The translations under genes and the position numbers were made by a program. From the NCBI GenBank assembly GCA_024699855.1, contig JAMPIQ010000001.1, positions 6,138,001 through 6,202,000 on the forward strand: 64,000 nucleotides of DNA, in the 5' to 3' direction. The notes under the pieces are model-generated. The model saw only the letters and a program-made list of their open reading frames with translations, made no database searches and was not told where the DNA came from. The stretch is from Aphelenchoides besseyi. Taxonomy: Eukaryota; Nematoda; Chromadorea; Rhabditida; Aphelenchoididae. Numbering within the stretch: the stretch's first letter is position 1; every line of letters begins with the position of its first letter. Below, in pieces: positions 1 to 10,007 of the stretch.

Positions 1-687
1 CGGTGATGGCCGTGATCTACGATGGTGGAGTAGCAATGGTGACAGATCGTGATGCCGCTTATGGCCACACACGTCGTTACATGTCGATGTGTCGTCAGTA
101 TCGTGTGAACGAGAACGTTGTGGTTGGCTTCAGTGGCGATTATGCCGATTTTCAATGGCTGCAGAATGTGATCGAACGTCAAGAAGAAGACATTAAGACC
201 TATCACACAAACACCAAACTCACGGCCAAAGGTCTCTGGAACTATTTGACTACGTTGTTGTATTATCGTCGTTCGCAGATGAATCCCATTTGGAACACGT
301 TGGTTGTTGCCGGTAGGCTCACGATTCGTTTTTTCCAATTGTTCTTTAGGAATGCAACCCGAACCCACCTACGACAACTTGGTGCCGTTTATTGGCGTGA
401 TTACGAATCGTGGAGTCGCGTACGAAACGAAAGCGGTCGCCACGGCGATGGGACAAATGATTTTGACCGAAACCATGCAACGCGATGCACGTGCTCGAGA
501 CTTCAAGTACAATCGTGACGAGGCGTTGGATTTGTTGGCCAAAATGGTGGAGATCATGAAGTACCGCGACACTTCGGCCACCGGCGACTACGACATCACG
601 ACCGTGGACGCACAAGGAGTCACTTTGCACAAACCAAAGAAGGTGATCGGCAACTGGGACGTCGCTCACTACGACAATCAATACTAA
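1..687 (+). CDS. psmb4: Proteasome subunit beta type-4 (20S beta-7 position), 5' partial
   Basis: This is a structural beta subunit of the 20S proteasome core. The 215 visible residues match the PSMB4 family along their length: a segment [10 protein letters not shown], then [16 protein letters not shown], then [10 protein letters not shown], and the C-terminal [10 protein letters not shown] resembling the family's NWDIAH. The exons are 1-312 and 350-687, with a 37-nt GT-AG intron at 313-349 that restores the frame. The start codon and propeptide lie outside the window. PSMB4-type subunits are non-catalytic, so no active-site threonine is expected. A polyadenylation signal follows at 740. The family call is secure. 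Only the upstream part is missing. Confidence 0.93.
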
Positions 688-739
688 ACTCTTGTTGTTC
701 GCTAAATCTCGTGTTGTCTTTAATTTATCCGTCTGTTGA

Positions 740-745
740 AATAAA
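740..745 (+). promoter_or_regulatory. Polyadenylation signal AATAAA of the proteasome gene
   Basis: A canonical AATAAA hexamer lies 53 nt after the stop codon of the proteasome beta-4 gene, a normal spacing for a compact nematode 3' UTR. Confidence 0.6.
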
Positions 746-883
746 TCCGAGGTTCCTTTCGAATTGTTCTTGGATTTAGAAGCAATAACCACAAATGACG
801 ATGTGACTCATGAGCACTTGAGCTTCCTAATTAAGAGTTCATTGTCGAGTCTAATTGCTGGTCATCACTTTTGAGATGACTAA

Positions 884-1199
884 CAAGGAGTGCTTGTCAT
901 CGATCCCCGCTGTAATTTGACGTCGTTGGTATCAATCGACGCGTCTCGATGAGCTGAGCATTACTGTATTAGTTATTTTTGCTCAATCGTAGAACTGGCC
1001 AAGTTATTGGCCAAAAACCAAAAATAAAAAAATCGCTAAAATCGTACTATCGATCATGCTGATTATCGTGGTGAAAACCGTTTCTTTTTATCGCGCTTCA
1101 TTCTGGAGATATTGGCCGTTTTATTTGGCCTCAATTTTTTTTGAGTTATGGTCCGGTCGTTTTCAATTGAAAGTGTGAGCAGCGGTGGCCGAGTGGTTA
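884..1199 (+). repeat. Left terminal inverted repeat of the Tc5-like element
   Basis: The 316 bp pair with 3442-3757 in inverted orientation, with only scattered differences visible. The innermost bases are a tRNA-like D-arm sequence (GTGGCCGAGTGGTTA), so both TIR copies carry a perfect Pol III A-box consensus. Confidence 0.9.
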
Positions 1200-1250
1200 G
1201 TGGCTAGCGACTCCAATTGGGTCGTTTGTTCGACTCTCTCTGCGGTCGCT
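1179..1250 (+). other. tRNA-like (Ser/Leu-type) relic straddling the inner edge of the left TIR
   Basis: Acceptor-like GCAGCGG is followed by T-G and a D-arm with a GCC/GGC stem. The A box TGGCCGAGTGG fits the Pol III consensus, and TGTTCGACTCT resembles a B box. An anticodon-type stem CGACT/GGTCG can form. The T-stem does not pair and the acceptor pairs at only about 5 of 7 positions, so it is not a functional tRNA as read. The first 21 nt belong to the TIR and are repeated at the right end. It may be a captured tRNA fragment or a Pol III promoter used by the element. Confidence 0.4.
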
Positions 1251-1520
1251 ATTATCTTTTGTTTGGTTTTTACAAAACACGGTTTCTCTTCAAAAAAAAC
1301 TCACAACAGAAATTCGTTTCAATCAAAAATTTCCCTTGAAAATCAAGGGCTCGAAACAAGGGAAAATCGGGTTTCACAGGGGGGAGTACGTGCAAAAATT
1401 TCAGAATTGAAAATTCACTTTTCATCAACAAAAAAAGTGAAGGAATTTGTTTAATTCTTTAAAAATTTTTGTTTTAGTATTTAATGTCAAGTAAATTAAG
1501 TGTATTTTTTTAAAAAATAG

Positions 1521-3339
1521 CTACCAATGTACGTGGTAGTCGACAAAGAAATGGCGAAAACACAGATTCTGTTCGCAATAGCTGCAGATAAGAAGTGATG
1601 AAGATTCGCAGTTTTCGCGATCGCATGTCAAATTGCCGTTAAAACAGTATTGAACAGGGTGTTGAAATTGTTCCGTCGCTTCGCCGTCATCGTAGCCTGC
1701 TTGTCTCCACGAGTGTCGGCGGAAATCGTAAAATCGCGGAGCAGAAAACTGATTATGAGTTAGTGACATCAGTTTGATTGCGTTGTCGCGTTGATACATC
1801 ATCGTTTCGGTGTTGAACAGAATCGCATGGTCGTGGATTTTGCGGACAAAATTCTTCCACATTCGGAAAAAGAAGACGTCTAGAGGCTGCGCCAAGTAGG
1901 TGAAGTGCTTCGGAATTATTCGAATGTTGATTCGGCGATCTCCAGGTCGAACGGAGTTGACTGCGTCTTCATTACGAAAGCCAACCCACGAATCCAAAAT
2001 AAAGATTGCGTTGTTTGGCATGAACGGGAACGCGCATTCATCCAAGAACTTCTTCATTGTTTCTAGATTCATGATGGAACTTCGCCCCGAAGCCACGACC
2101 ATGTTGCGGCAATCATTTTCTGGCTGCAAAAAGATGGTTAGGTCATAAGAAACGAGTGGACTTACCCGTTGCGCAAAGTGTCTAACGTTCGGACCGAAAA
2201 CACCATTTGGCTCTTTCAATTGCATAAACAGTCGCGGGTGAAGTGTTCCGTCCATTGAGACCAACGGCACAACGGTAAAGGAATGGGTCATCGCACTGGT
2301 TGAACTTGTGCGTCCATACACTTGTCGTTGCCCACGATCGGCGAGTCCACGTCCCGAATGAAATTCCAACTGACATCCGCAGTGGTCGGCATTGAAGACA
2401 GAACTCGCAGGAATACGAAGACGTTGAACTTCTTCCCGAATTTGGGCGACGAAATTTTGAGCGGTTGCCGAGTGCTGTTCTTCGGTGTTTTGCGACGCGC
2501 GAGTCACAAATTTTGTAATTTTCCTGTCTACGATTCCAAAACGTCGTTTGAAACGGTCGCACCACGAACGAGATGCTCTGAACGTAATTGGTTCCATCAA
2601 CTCGTCGTTTGATTTCGCAGCAAAACGGCGCAAATCGTGCGATCGGATGACTTTATGATCGTTTTTAGCCTCCTGGTACTTTGCGTATGTCGCTGTTTCA
2701 ATTTCGAGTAGAGCTCGTCTTCGCGTTTCTAATTCCGTTTCATTTCGCAACCATTGAGTTTTGAATCTGAAAGACTCATAAAATGAAGTAATTGCACATA
2801 ACTTACATTTTGAAACGCCTCCAGGCCGTTTCGCTGTCGAGAAATCGATAGCGACGTTGAACAGCCGACTTGGATCGATAGCTTGCAACATTTGCAGGAA
2901 CAGGGTGATTGCCCTCAACTTTGCAGTAGAAACGAACGGCTGCCTTCATTTGATCGATTGTAATTTCACGACCGCCGATAGTGTAATGATGTGCGAGCGG
3001 TTCAGAAACCTCTTCTTCATCGGATCCATCACGAAACTCCAAATCCACTGTCGCTCCACTATCTTCGTCATCCGAACTCGGCGAGCCCAAATACTCATCT
3101 TCTTCAACGTCCATTTCATCGGCGCCAGCGACTGTCTCGATCAAACTTGCAAGTCGGGAAGCAAGTCGACGTTCCATACGATTAGCATTGCGAGTCGATA
3201 CATCAAATGGAGTTTGAAACTTCTCAACCAAAAGTCGAACAACCACATTTGCGTCGATCATTTTTGTCGAATGTGTCGAAAATGAGAGTTTCGATTTTGA
3301 AGCACGAAGGACCGTGGTAACAACTCTCCATCGGTGCAA
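1521..3339 (-). CDS. Tc5-like transposase (CENP-B-type HTH, DDE/D nuclease, Tc5 C-terminal Cys motif)
   Basis: The enzyme cuts and rejoins the ends of the surrounding element. The exons (minus strand) are 3339-2807, 2766-2166 and 2123-1521, with 40-42 nt introns, giving 578 aa without a break. In order it shows an acidic N-terminal region rich in D and E (about residues 60-110), a CENP-B/Tc5-type helix-turn-helix around ASRSWCDRFKRRFG (about 240), and a DDE-superfamily core. The core has D in FNADHCGC (about 305), D in IFILDSWVG (about 430) and D in AQPLDVFF (about 475). A C-terminal CSYCEQNLCFRHFF is typical of nematode Tc5. The start at 3339 is the first ATG of the open frame; ATG codons a little downstream are possible. 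Intactness suggests that the copy is young. Confidence 0.88.
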
Positions 3340-3441
3340 TTTTGTTGTAAATGAAAAAAAGTAAACGCAAAAATCTTGTTAGCTTGCACAACAACATTTC
3401 CTCCCTTTACACCGCCTTGCTCCCTTACTTACACTGCTTCT

Positions 3442-3757
3442 TAACCACTCGGCCACCGCTGCTCACACTTTCAATTGAAAACGACCGGACCATAACTCAG
3501 AAAAATTTGAGGCCAAATGAAACGGCCAATATCTCCAGAATGAAGCGCGATAAAAAGAAACGGTTTTCACCACGATAATCAGCATGATCGATAGTACGAT
3601 TTTAGCGATTTTTTTATTTTTGGTTTTTGGCCAATAACTTGGCCAGTTCTACGATTGAGCAAAAATAACTAATACAGTAATGCTCAGCTCATCGAGACGC
3701 GTCGATTGATACCAACGACGTCAAATTACAGCGGGGATCGATGACAAGCACTCCTTG
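3442..3757 (-). repeat. Right terminal inverted repeat of the Tc5-like element
   Basis: This is the reverse complement of 884-1199. The match stops at the same inner base pair on both sides and abuts the TAA target duplication at 3758-3760 outside. Confidence 0.9.
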
Positions 3758-3817
3758 TAAGCTTAGCCATTTCGCTCGGGGAAACGGTGAGGCGACATTC
3801 CATAGGACCGCTTCTAA

Positions 3818-4242
3818 AACTTTAAATTGAAAGTCGCAATCAATTCGGTGAAACAAAACAGACGGTTCCTGATCGTTGTTACTCTCGCATTCGCTTCGAT
3901 CGCAACGAGTTGCGTGGTCGCAAGAGGTTGTCTTGACGCTGCATCTACTGATTAGTCCCACACCTTCGGAAGCTTGCTATGACCGCCGGGATTGGTTCTA
4001 AGCACACTTGTGACTTCTGAATTGACCTTCAACTCACCTTCTCCGACGAGCTTACTAATCGTACTAACGAATGAACGCTCAGACATTTCGGCGACGACTT
4101 GATCAAATGGAAACGAGCAAATGAGAATGTCCGTTCTAAACTCCAACCGTTAAATACCCGAATTAGGTTATGCAAATGAGCAGACTGGTGCCTTTGATCT
4201 CCGAAAACAAGCTCCTGCAAAATGGCGAGTGGAACCGAATTG
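3818..4242 (-). repeat. About 425-bp dispersed repeat, copy 1 (inverted relative to 21063-21487)
   Basis: Read on the minus strand, this matches 21063-21487 at most positions, starting at CAATTCGGTTCCACTCGCC and ending near GCGACTTTCAATTT. Both copies keep an ATTTGCAT octamer, a TATTTAACGG stretch and a GTGAGTTG splice-donor-like site. The open frames in it begin only at TTG codons, so I read it as a duplicated 5' or promoter region rather than a gene. The Tc5-like element lies just beyond its edge. Confidence 0.7.
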
Positions 4243-4697
4243 ACGGTTGGTCATCGCAAGCGACTCGACTGGCGGTATGCGAAAGTTTAAATGCGTTAGA
4301 AGGAGCATGAAGTTTGTGGACAGCGTATTCTCAATCACGACTAAAACCCTAAACAGTTGATGAATAGGAGAGTCGATTAAGCACATAGAAAGTGTTAGAC
4401 GTCTATAAGCCATTCACATTCTGCAAACTCGAAACGCAAATCGTCACAACCAACACAAGTTTCGTAGGACTAGCAGAGATCAATTGGATATGTCATCCAC
4501 CGACTAATCCGTTATCTTGATTACAATTTCTAATCAAAAATGATCTTTGTTGATGCGTAGGAGAACATTTGAAGTTATTTGAGTTAAGGGGAACACTCGG
4601 TGAATAAATTAGAGCACAGCTAGAACACTCTTGACGGTTGATTAGATCCGCAGATCATTTTTGGTTCTGTCACTTCAGTTTTGCGCTCTTGTTTTAC
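4243..4697. other. Intergenic, no supported gene
   Basis: Only short frames occur here and nothing is conserved with other parts of the window. A weak possible third exon of the minus-strand candidate at 4698-4975 could start near 4620, but I cannot support it. Confidence 0.4.
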
Positions 4698-4975
4698 CTA
4701 CAGCAGTTTGATTTACATTGCTGCCATCTTCTAAGTGCAAACTTCCAATTTGAAAAATCTCTCTGGCCGTTGTTTTTATCACTCATTCAGCAATCGACTC
4801 GGTACTTACCGTTGTGTTGATTTGCAAGTACCGCAACTTCATTCGGCATTTTTTTCGGAAAACTCAAAACATCCGTTACATGGCTATATGTAATCTCTTG
4901 TACCTTTTGAGAGTAGTGGGTTTGGTCCAACCAAAGAGATTCAATGTGACTGCATGCATCGTTCCAAATGTCCAT
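4698..4975 (-). CDS. Uncharacterised gene, first two exons (tentative)
   Basis: I do not recognise this gene. Exon 1 (4975-4810) begins MDIWNDACSHIESLWLDQ, reads 55 codons and ends at a good GTAAGT donor. A possible exon 2 (4730-4698) follows an AG acceptor in a compatible phase and ends before GTAAAA. Downstream exons are not resolved. The start lies 119 bp from the divergent start of the small gene at 5095, which would make a shared promoter. Codon choice looks coding, but there is no family match. Confidence 0.4.
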
Positions 4976-5094
4976 GAGTAAACTCGACTCTGCTTCTCAT
5001 GCAAAGGCGTTTCTTACGAGTGATGGGAGAGGGTTGAGCTCAAACGTTTAGAGCCGCGTTCACTCGTCAGTTGGTCTCTCACTATTTTTGGGCC

Positions 5095-5295
5095 ATGGAT
5101 TCGACTCAAGAGAGCTTTGAGATGGTTGACGAGAAGGCTAAGGAACGGGGGAATGTAGGTTGTTCGATTGTGTTCTTTTTAATAGAAGTCTTTTAGTTGA
5201 CGTTTAACATTCGCGTTGAAGAGTTTTACGATCCTCCGAAGGAATCACTCAAACGTTTCGAATGGGCAAAGAATCGACGACCCGAGAGGCTTTGA
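5095..5295 (+). CDS. Small uncharacterised protein, 52 aa
   Basis: The exons are 5095-5154 and 5197-5295, separated by a 42-nt GT-AG intron ending TTTTAG. The product begins MDSTQESFEMVDEKAKERGN and continues LTFNIRVEEFYDPPKESL. It is charged, with no signal peptide or membrane segment. Start context and intron size fit the other genes here. I recognise no family. It is divergently arranged with the minus-strand candidate at 4975. Confidence 0.5.
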
Positions 5296-5400
5296 AGCTG
5301 ATGATTGGAAACCTCTCGTTGTTCAAAAACAAGAAACTCCGTATTGTTGGTTGCAGCCGAGATCGATTAATAACATTAATACATTCACAATATACAACAG

Positions 5401-6060
5401 TTATTCCTTCTTAACTTCACTCATATGCGAACACAACTCTACCGAGGAATTTGGGCAGTCGATTGGCGATGCGGATAGACGTTGAAACATCGCAGAGATT
5501 TGACGTTCTTTTCTTTCCGACATTTTGCTTCGGGGTCCTGGTAACCAGATTGTCGACGGTTGATGGTCGGCTTCGCTGCGAACTTTAACTCGAATAGGAA
5601 AGTAATCTGAAAACTAGAAGTTAAAAAATTGGAATCAGACTGACCTTGAAATTTGTTGAAGATTTCTTTTTGTTGTTTGTGTCGAGAGTGGTATACGAAG
5701 AAATAGGTGTCTTCGTTGAGACGTCGAAAGTCCGTGGATAAAACTTTGACGATCATCGTAGCGGTGTATCCCGGATCGACATGGTGCGGACAGAAAAGAA
5801 ACTCAAAGTTTTCGGGAGTTGTGCAAGAAAACTACAACTAATGTCAACTGATGACATTTAAGTCCCGAACTTACAGCAAAATATTGGCGGCTATTGCTTA
5901 CATTTGTAATGTAGATCAACAGCTTCTCTTTGGCATAGTTCAGCGGATCCACGCGCACACATTCCGGCTGAACGATCACGGCATCACGCATGGCAACCAA
6001 ACTCTGATTGAATCCGAACTCTATTTTACAAGCTTCTTTTTGAACCAATGATTTCTTCAT
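5401..6060 (-). CDS. MSP-domain (major sperm protein-like) protein, 192 aa
   Basis: The exons are 6060-5875, 5831-5645 and 5606-5401, with introns of 43 and 38 nt in consistent phase. The middle of the protein follows the MSP beta-sandwich pattern: VRVDPLNYAKEKLLIYITN, then RQYFAFSCTTPENFEFLFCP, then HVDPGYTATMIVKV. MSP folds act in amoeboid nematode sperm or as VAP-like adaptors. There is no C-terminal membrane anchor, so the adaptor type is less likely. An upstream in-frame ATG at 6162 exists. I prefer 6060 because the added N-terminus is unlike the family. The C-terminal 60 residues are extra to the domain. Confidence 0.72.
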
Positions 6061-6429
6061 TATTGTTGAAAAGAACTGATCGACACAAAAGAAGTCAGAA
6101 CGAATGAAAAAAATGATCACAACTTGGATCAATGCATCACTAGAAGAAATCGTAGAGTTCATGTAAAAAGATCATTCAAAAGATACATGCGCAAGGACAG
6201 ACTCTTTTACTTGTACCAGGGATCTTTCAAATAGAAAGTGCTCAATAGAAAAAGACGCACGACTCGTTTTCTACGGTTCTACGCGGTAGTTCGTCAAAAA
6301 TGTCAAGTTGCCAAATTTTATCGTTTCGCTCATTGACCACTAAATTTGTCATCTGTGTATTGAAATCAAAACGCTTGATAAACGTTAAACGATTTTAATT
6401 CTGAACATGAACTTTTACACGATCAGATC

Positions 6430-6864
6430 TCAAAGTGTGAATTCATAGCTGCTATTTGCTGTCTCAACTTTGTCTTTACCGGCAACCGTACGTGATCCCG
6501 TGGAGGTCTCTGGGTTTGCTGGAATAAACGTCTGTCCTCCTTTTTTATCTTCTGATGGACGGTTTTTACTAAAAAGATCCGATGGAAAGATCAAGATGCA
6601 AAGAACGTACGTCGTCAACACTGCGATAATTGAACCGCCACCGATGCCCATCAAAACTGTTGATACCATACCCGAGGCTAAACAACAGCATCCGACAATG
6701 ATGTAAATCAAAGCACTAATTGCACGTTCGTTTTCCTCATCGGATTTATAGCTAAAAGTTACTCGATCTATTATATTGCCATTAATTACAAGAGCTTACT
6801 TCCGATATGCCTGAACGCCGTCGAACATCAATGAGCTTACAGCAAGAACGATCAAACGAAACAT
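6430..6864 (-). CDS. Small membrane protein with signal peptide, 128 aa
   Basis: The exons are 6864-6800 and 6751-6430, split by a 48-nt intron (GTAAGC to TTTTAG). The protein has an N-terminal signal-like MFRLIVLAVSSLMFDGVQA, then an acidic linker, then two adjacent hydrophobic stretches (IYIIVGCCCLASGMVSTVLM and IIAVLTTYVLCILIF), and a polar C-terminal tail of about 50 residues. No catalytic motif is visible and I do not recognise the family. The frame is uninterrupted and the intron is convincing. Confidence 0.65.
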
Positions 6865-7017
6865 TTCGGCGAGCAAGTTTGAGAGCAACCGTTTGATTTG
6901 AAAGCGAAACCCAAATGCAATCCAAATTGCTCAGAAACCGATTGTTCATTTGTATAAGTCGAAATAAACAGTTTGGACCAACTTTGTTTTTCATTCATCG
7001 TTTTTCCAGTACACAAA

Positions 7018-7994
7018 ATGACCGTGGGTAGAACTGGTTCGTCTCTTGCGTCAATTCAATTGGTGAATACGGAAAACGAGCAACCAAACTTTCTCAGCGA
7101 TGATGGTAGGTGTTTTTCGATTGTCCTATACGCTTCCAATCGTTCAGACTCATCGACTCAGAACGACGAGCCAACAGAAATTGTAATCCAGAAAGCGCGC
7201 GAACAAACTGAAATCGAGAAATTAGAAGCAGAGTTGGCCGAACTGGGGCACGATTGGACTCATCATTCAACTCAACTACAAAACTCTCTGGCTCTTGACA
7301 TCATGCGACAACCAGTCTTCCGCAATTACTCGTTAAAAATGATTGTAAGTTTTGGAAAAATAATCAAATGAAGTTTAAAGGTTTAGGATTCAACAAAATT
7401 GATTGTCATTGCTGCTGCATCGTTTCTCGCTATTCGTCTCCTCTACATGACCGATGTGCTTATATTTCTGGCGCTGTTCGAGGCAATTTCATTAATCATT
7501 TTGTTCATCGGTCTTACTAGCGAAGCACATTACTTTTTCTGGCCATTCGTTCTGAGTTGTGTCTTAGAATCGTTCGTTGTAAACATGCAACTTCTGTTCA
7601 TTAGCATGCGCATCTCAATGACGTTTGATGAAATCAGGTAAATGTAATGGCTCAATACAAATCCACGATTGTTTTTAGAGCATCTAAGGCGTTTTTGGCT
7701 CACATGGAAGTCGGCTTCACTCCTTACCTTACCGATAAAATGAGCAATGTGTTGGATTTTATGCAGTAAGTTACGAGCATTCAACCTAATTCTAAACATC
7801 TACGTAGGCTTGGTTTCTACATGCTGTGTAAGATGACCGCATTCGATATTGCGACAGTCGCAATTCTTCTTTTGGCGTGGGATCTGCGCAAGAAAGAAAG
7901 TGATGTCGAAGAGCAACGGAAACGTCTTAGTCAAATTCAACGTCAGAAAATCGTCCTTGTCAGTCGACTCGAACTTCTCCGTGCTAATGCATGA
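7018..7994 (+). CDS. Multi-pass membrane protein, unknown function, 269 aa
   Basis: There are five exons: 7018-7105, 7148-7344, 7387-7637, 7679-7765 and 7808-7994. All introns are 41-42 nt with consistent phase. The polar N-terminal half ends with a short coiled-coil-like region (EIEKLEAELAELGH). About four hydrophobic segments follow, including LIVIAAASFLAIRLLYM, VLIFLALFEAISLIILF and TVAILLLAWDL, and then a basic, glutamine-rich C-terminus. TTTTTCCAG sits 8 nt before the ATG and could be a spliced-leader acceptor. A polyadenylation signal follows near 8023. Alternatively the last exon may splice on to 8048-8156, which is also open. Confidence 0.7.
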
Positions 7995-8518
7995 GGTATC
8001 CACGAATGTTTTTACGCTACCAATAAACTGATATTGAAAATGTTTAGAAGCAAAGACGATCAATTCTTTTTGCCCAACAGCTCGCTTCGCACCAAATGCT
8101 TGCTTTTGGATTACGTCAATTTCCGAGTTGGATTGGCTTCTCGAATCACCAACTAAACACCATCAAATGTTATTTTCGTTCCAACTGCACTTGAAAGTCA
8201 TAAGGAAAATTTTGTTTGTCAAAAGGTGTTTGAATTTCTGTAAATTGAAGGAAAATCGTCTTTAAGGAAGACTGAAACGAAGTCGTTGGTGTTGGTGAGC
8301 AAACCAAACTCGATCGACATAGAAAAAGACCCAAATTTCTAGCAGTCCAACGATTAGGGGCCTTTTAGAAGACCGACGATTTCTAATCCAATTATTGCAT
8401 AAAAGTTAAAGACCGCGATAGCTAATTATGAGAATTCTCTTGCTACGAATTTCAGAGTATAAACAACCTCCAGTTCACTTGAGTTTCTTGAACAATCAAA
8501 GACGGTCGATCTTTGTAA
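7995..8518. other. 3' flank with a possible extra exon, then an intergenic stretch
   Basis: 8048-8156 follows a TGTTTAG acceptor and reads open to TAA (residues include DDQFFLPNSSLRTK), so it may be an alternative last exon of the preceding gene. An AATAAA lies near 8023. From 8160 to 8518 I see no coding signal. Confidence 0.3.
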
Positions 8519-8977
8519 ATGTCGTCTGCAGCTTCGAATCATTCCGATGACAACAATGAAGATGTAGTCCGTTCAGCGCCATTAATTACTCCACCGAAGT
8601 CTACGGTCAGTGCTAAGAATGAAACGAAGCTTTTCAACTTCGATGATTACATCAAAAGTGCACGTTCCGATTTCGACGAGTACTCGACGTGAGTTCTCAT
8701 TTCTTGATCTGTCATTTCTTTCAGTCGTTCCGACAACTCGGCATTTACTTCCATTGATACTCCGATTCAGGAATCAAATTCCGATATTTGGATCAATTGG
8801 ATCGATTGTAAAGCTTGTTTTTCGTTCTTTTGCTACTTTTTAGGTCGTATGAAAGAGACTGTTAAAGCACCAGATCTTTGCCAAAACAAGGACCAAGTTA
8901 TGAGTTTAGAGTCCGCTCGTATGCTGATCCAAGCACCCACTTTGATGAGCAGCACCAGTCAATTTTCGGCCAATTAG
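8519..8977 (+). CDS. Uncharacterised hydrophilic protein, 128 aa
   Basis: The exons are 8519-8688, 8725-8807 and 8844-8977, with two 36-nt GT-AG introns in phase. The product begins MSSAASNHSDDNNEDVVRSA and is rich in Ser, Asp and Asn throughout, with FNFDDYIKSARSDFDEYS in the middle. It looks intrinsically disordered and has no signal peptide, membrane segment or recognisable domain. The three-exon frame continuity supports a real gene. Confidence 0.62.
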
Positions 8978-9230
8978 TTTCTTGTATAGACGTTTATCTG
9001 TTTGGAGGAAGTAAAGTTGGGCAAACAACTAACAATACAGGACCATCTTCAACGGACAACTTTTTTGGTTTGACTTCTTTGTGTTGAGCTTAGATACGCT
9101 CATCGCTAGAGTGTCTTCGCTGTTTTCTACATTATAGAAGTTGCTAATCTACAAGACGTTTTAACGGGCCAGTGATTACGTTAAATACCAATCGTAAGAG
9201 TTTTAACGGTTCCGGTAGACTTCAGCAACA
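8978..9230. other. Intergenic, nothing recognised
   Basis: Only short frames appear. No repeat, RNA or regulatory element could be supported. Confidence 0.4.
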
Positions 9231-9669
9231 ATGAGAATCCAGCCGATTTTTTGTGCGCATTTTCACCCGCGAAGAAGTTCAATGTTTACGTCCACTTCTA
9301 CACAAAAAACGTCGCTTGCGTTCGTGTGCTACGCTTGTAAATCGACGGTAACAATCGGACATTTTTGCGATCTCATGGGCCGTCGTTTTTGTTTTGCTGA
9401 TTTTTCGATGCTGATCGTTGAATCGACGCTTTTTGCTTCAGAAGCTGCCAACCAATGAGCAGAAGCGGTTGCTTGCAAAGTCAAGGTATGCAGAGAAATG
9501 TTCTCAATTTGGGTCACAAGATTTCAGTCGAATGCCGGAGATAGACAAGTTATCATTCGAATGCAAATATAATACGATGAAAGGCTGGTGCATTAAGCAA
9601 AAGGCTGTTCGTTCAAAAGGTCAATTGCCGTTGCATAACAACAAGTTTGAACGTTCAAGAAATCATTAG
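9231..9669 (+). CDS. Uncharacterised basic protein, 100 aa (tentative)
   Basis: The exons could be 9231-9347, 9442-9485 and 9528-9669, with phases that fit and GT-AG borders. The first intron, 94 nt, is longer than usual here. The C-terminal part contains IDKLSFECKYNTMKGWCIKQ and is Lys/Arg-rich. The DNA encoding CKYNT contains an 18-nt motif that recurs near 29.0 and 33.5 kb. No domain is recognised. Confidence 0.35.
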
Positions 9670-9868
9670 ATGAATTGAGTCGGTGAACATCATATGCTCG
9701 CAACCAACGTTTAGAATACGAACTGAAAGAATACGAATTGCATTAGATACATGCTCGAAGAAACAGAAGCTGGTAATAAGAAATGAATCGGAATTAAAAT
9801 GACAAGTTTTATACAAGAACAGCATAATGCTGTGATGCGTTCGGATGTAATATCGAAGAATCAAGGCC
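9670..9868. other. Intergenic spacer up to the left duplication arm
   Basis: AT-rich sequence without coding signal. Identity with the right arm begins at 9869. Confidence 0.4.
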
Positions 9869-10007
9869 CATCGACTTCTACTCGTTCACAAGAAGTTTTT
9901 GTTTATTTCGCGGTAAAACGACAGAAAAAAGAACGGGAAACAAATGATTGAATGGCAGCGATCAGTGAAAGAAACGGTTGAAATGCGGACCGACGACGTC
10001 AAGCACT

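Larger units (their letters stand above)
884..3757. mobile_element. Tc5-like DNA transposon, complete, with TAA target duplication
   Basis: The element is 2874 bp long. Its terminal inverted repeats are 884-1199 and 3442-3757, 316 bp each and nearly identical, and both begin CAAGGAGTGC. The element is flanked on both sides by TAA (881-883 and 3758-3760), matching the TNA target duplication known for Tc4/Tc5. It encodes one apparently intact transposase on the minus strand. It sits 3' of the proteasome gene and at the edge of a short repeat found again near 21 kb. Long TIRs, a matching duplication and an open transposase indicate a recent insertion that may still be autonomous. Confidence 0.92.

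Noticed and set aside
346..792. 148-codon minus-strand frame across the proteasome gene
   Set aside because: It is antisense to conserved proteasome coding sequence and has no start or splice support.
1185..1454. 89-codon open frame inside the Tc5-like element on the + strand
   Set aside because: It starts within the tRNA-like sequence, has low-complexity composition and lies opposite to the transposase strand without splice or homology support.
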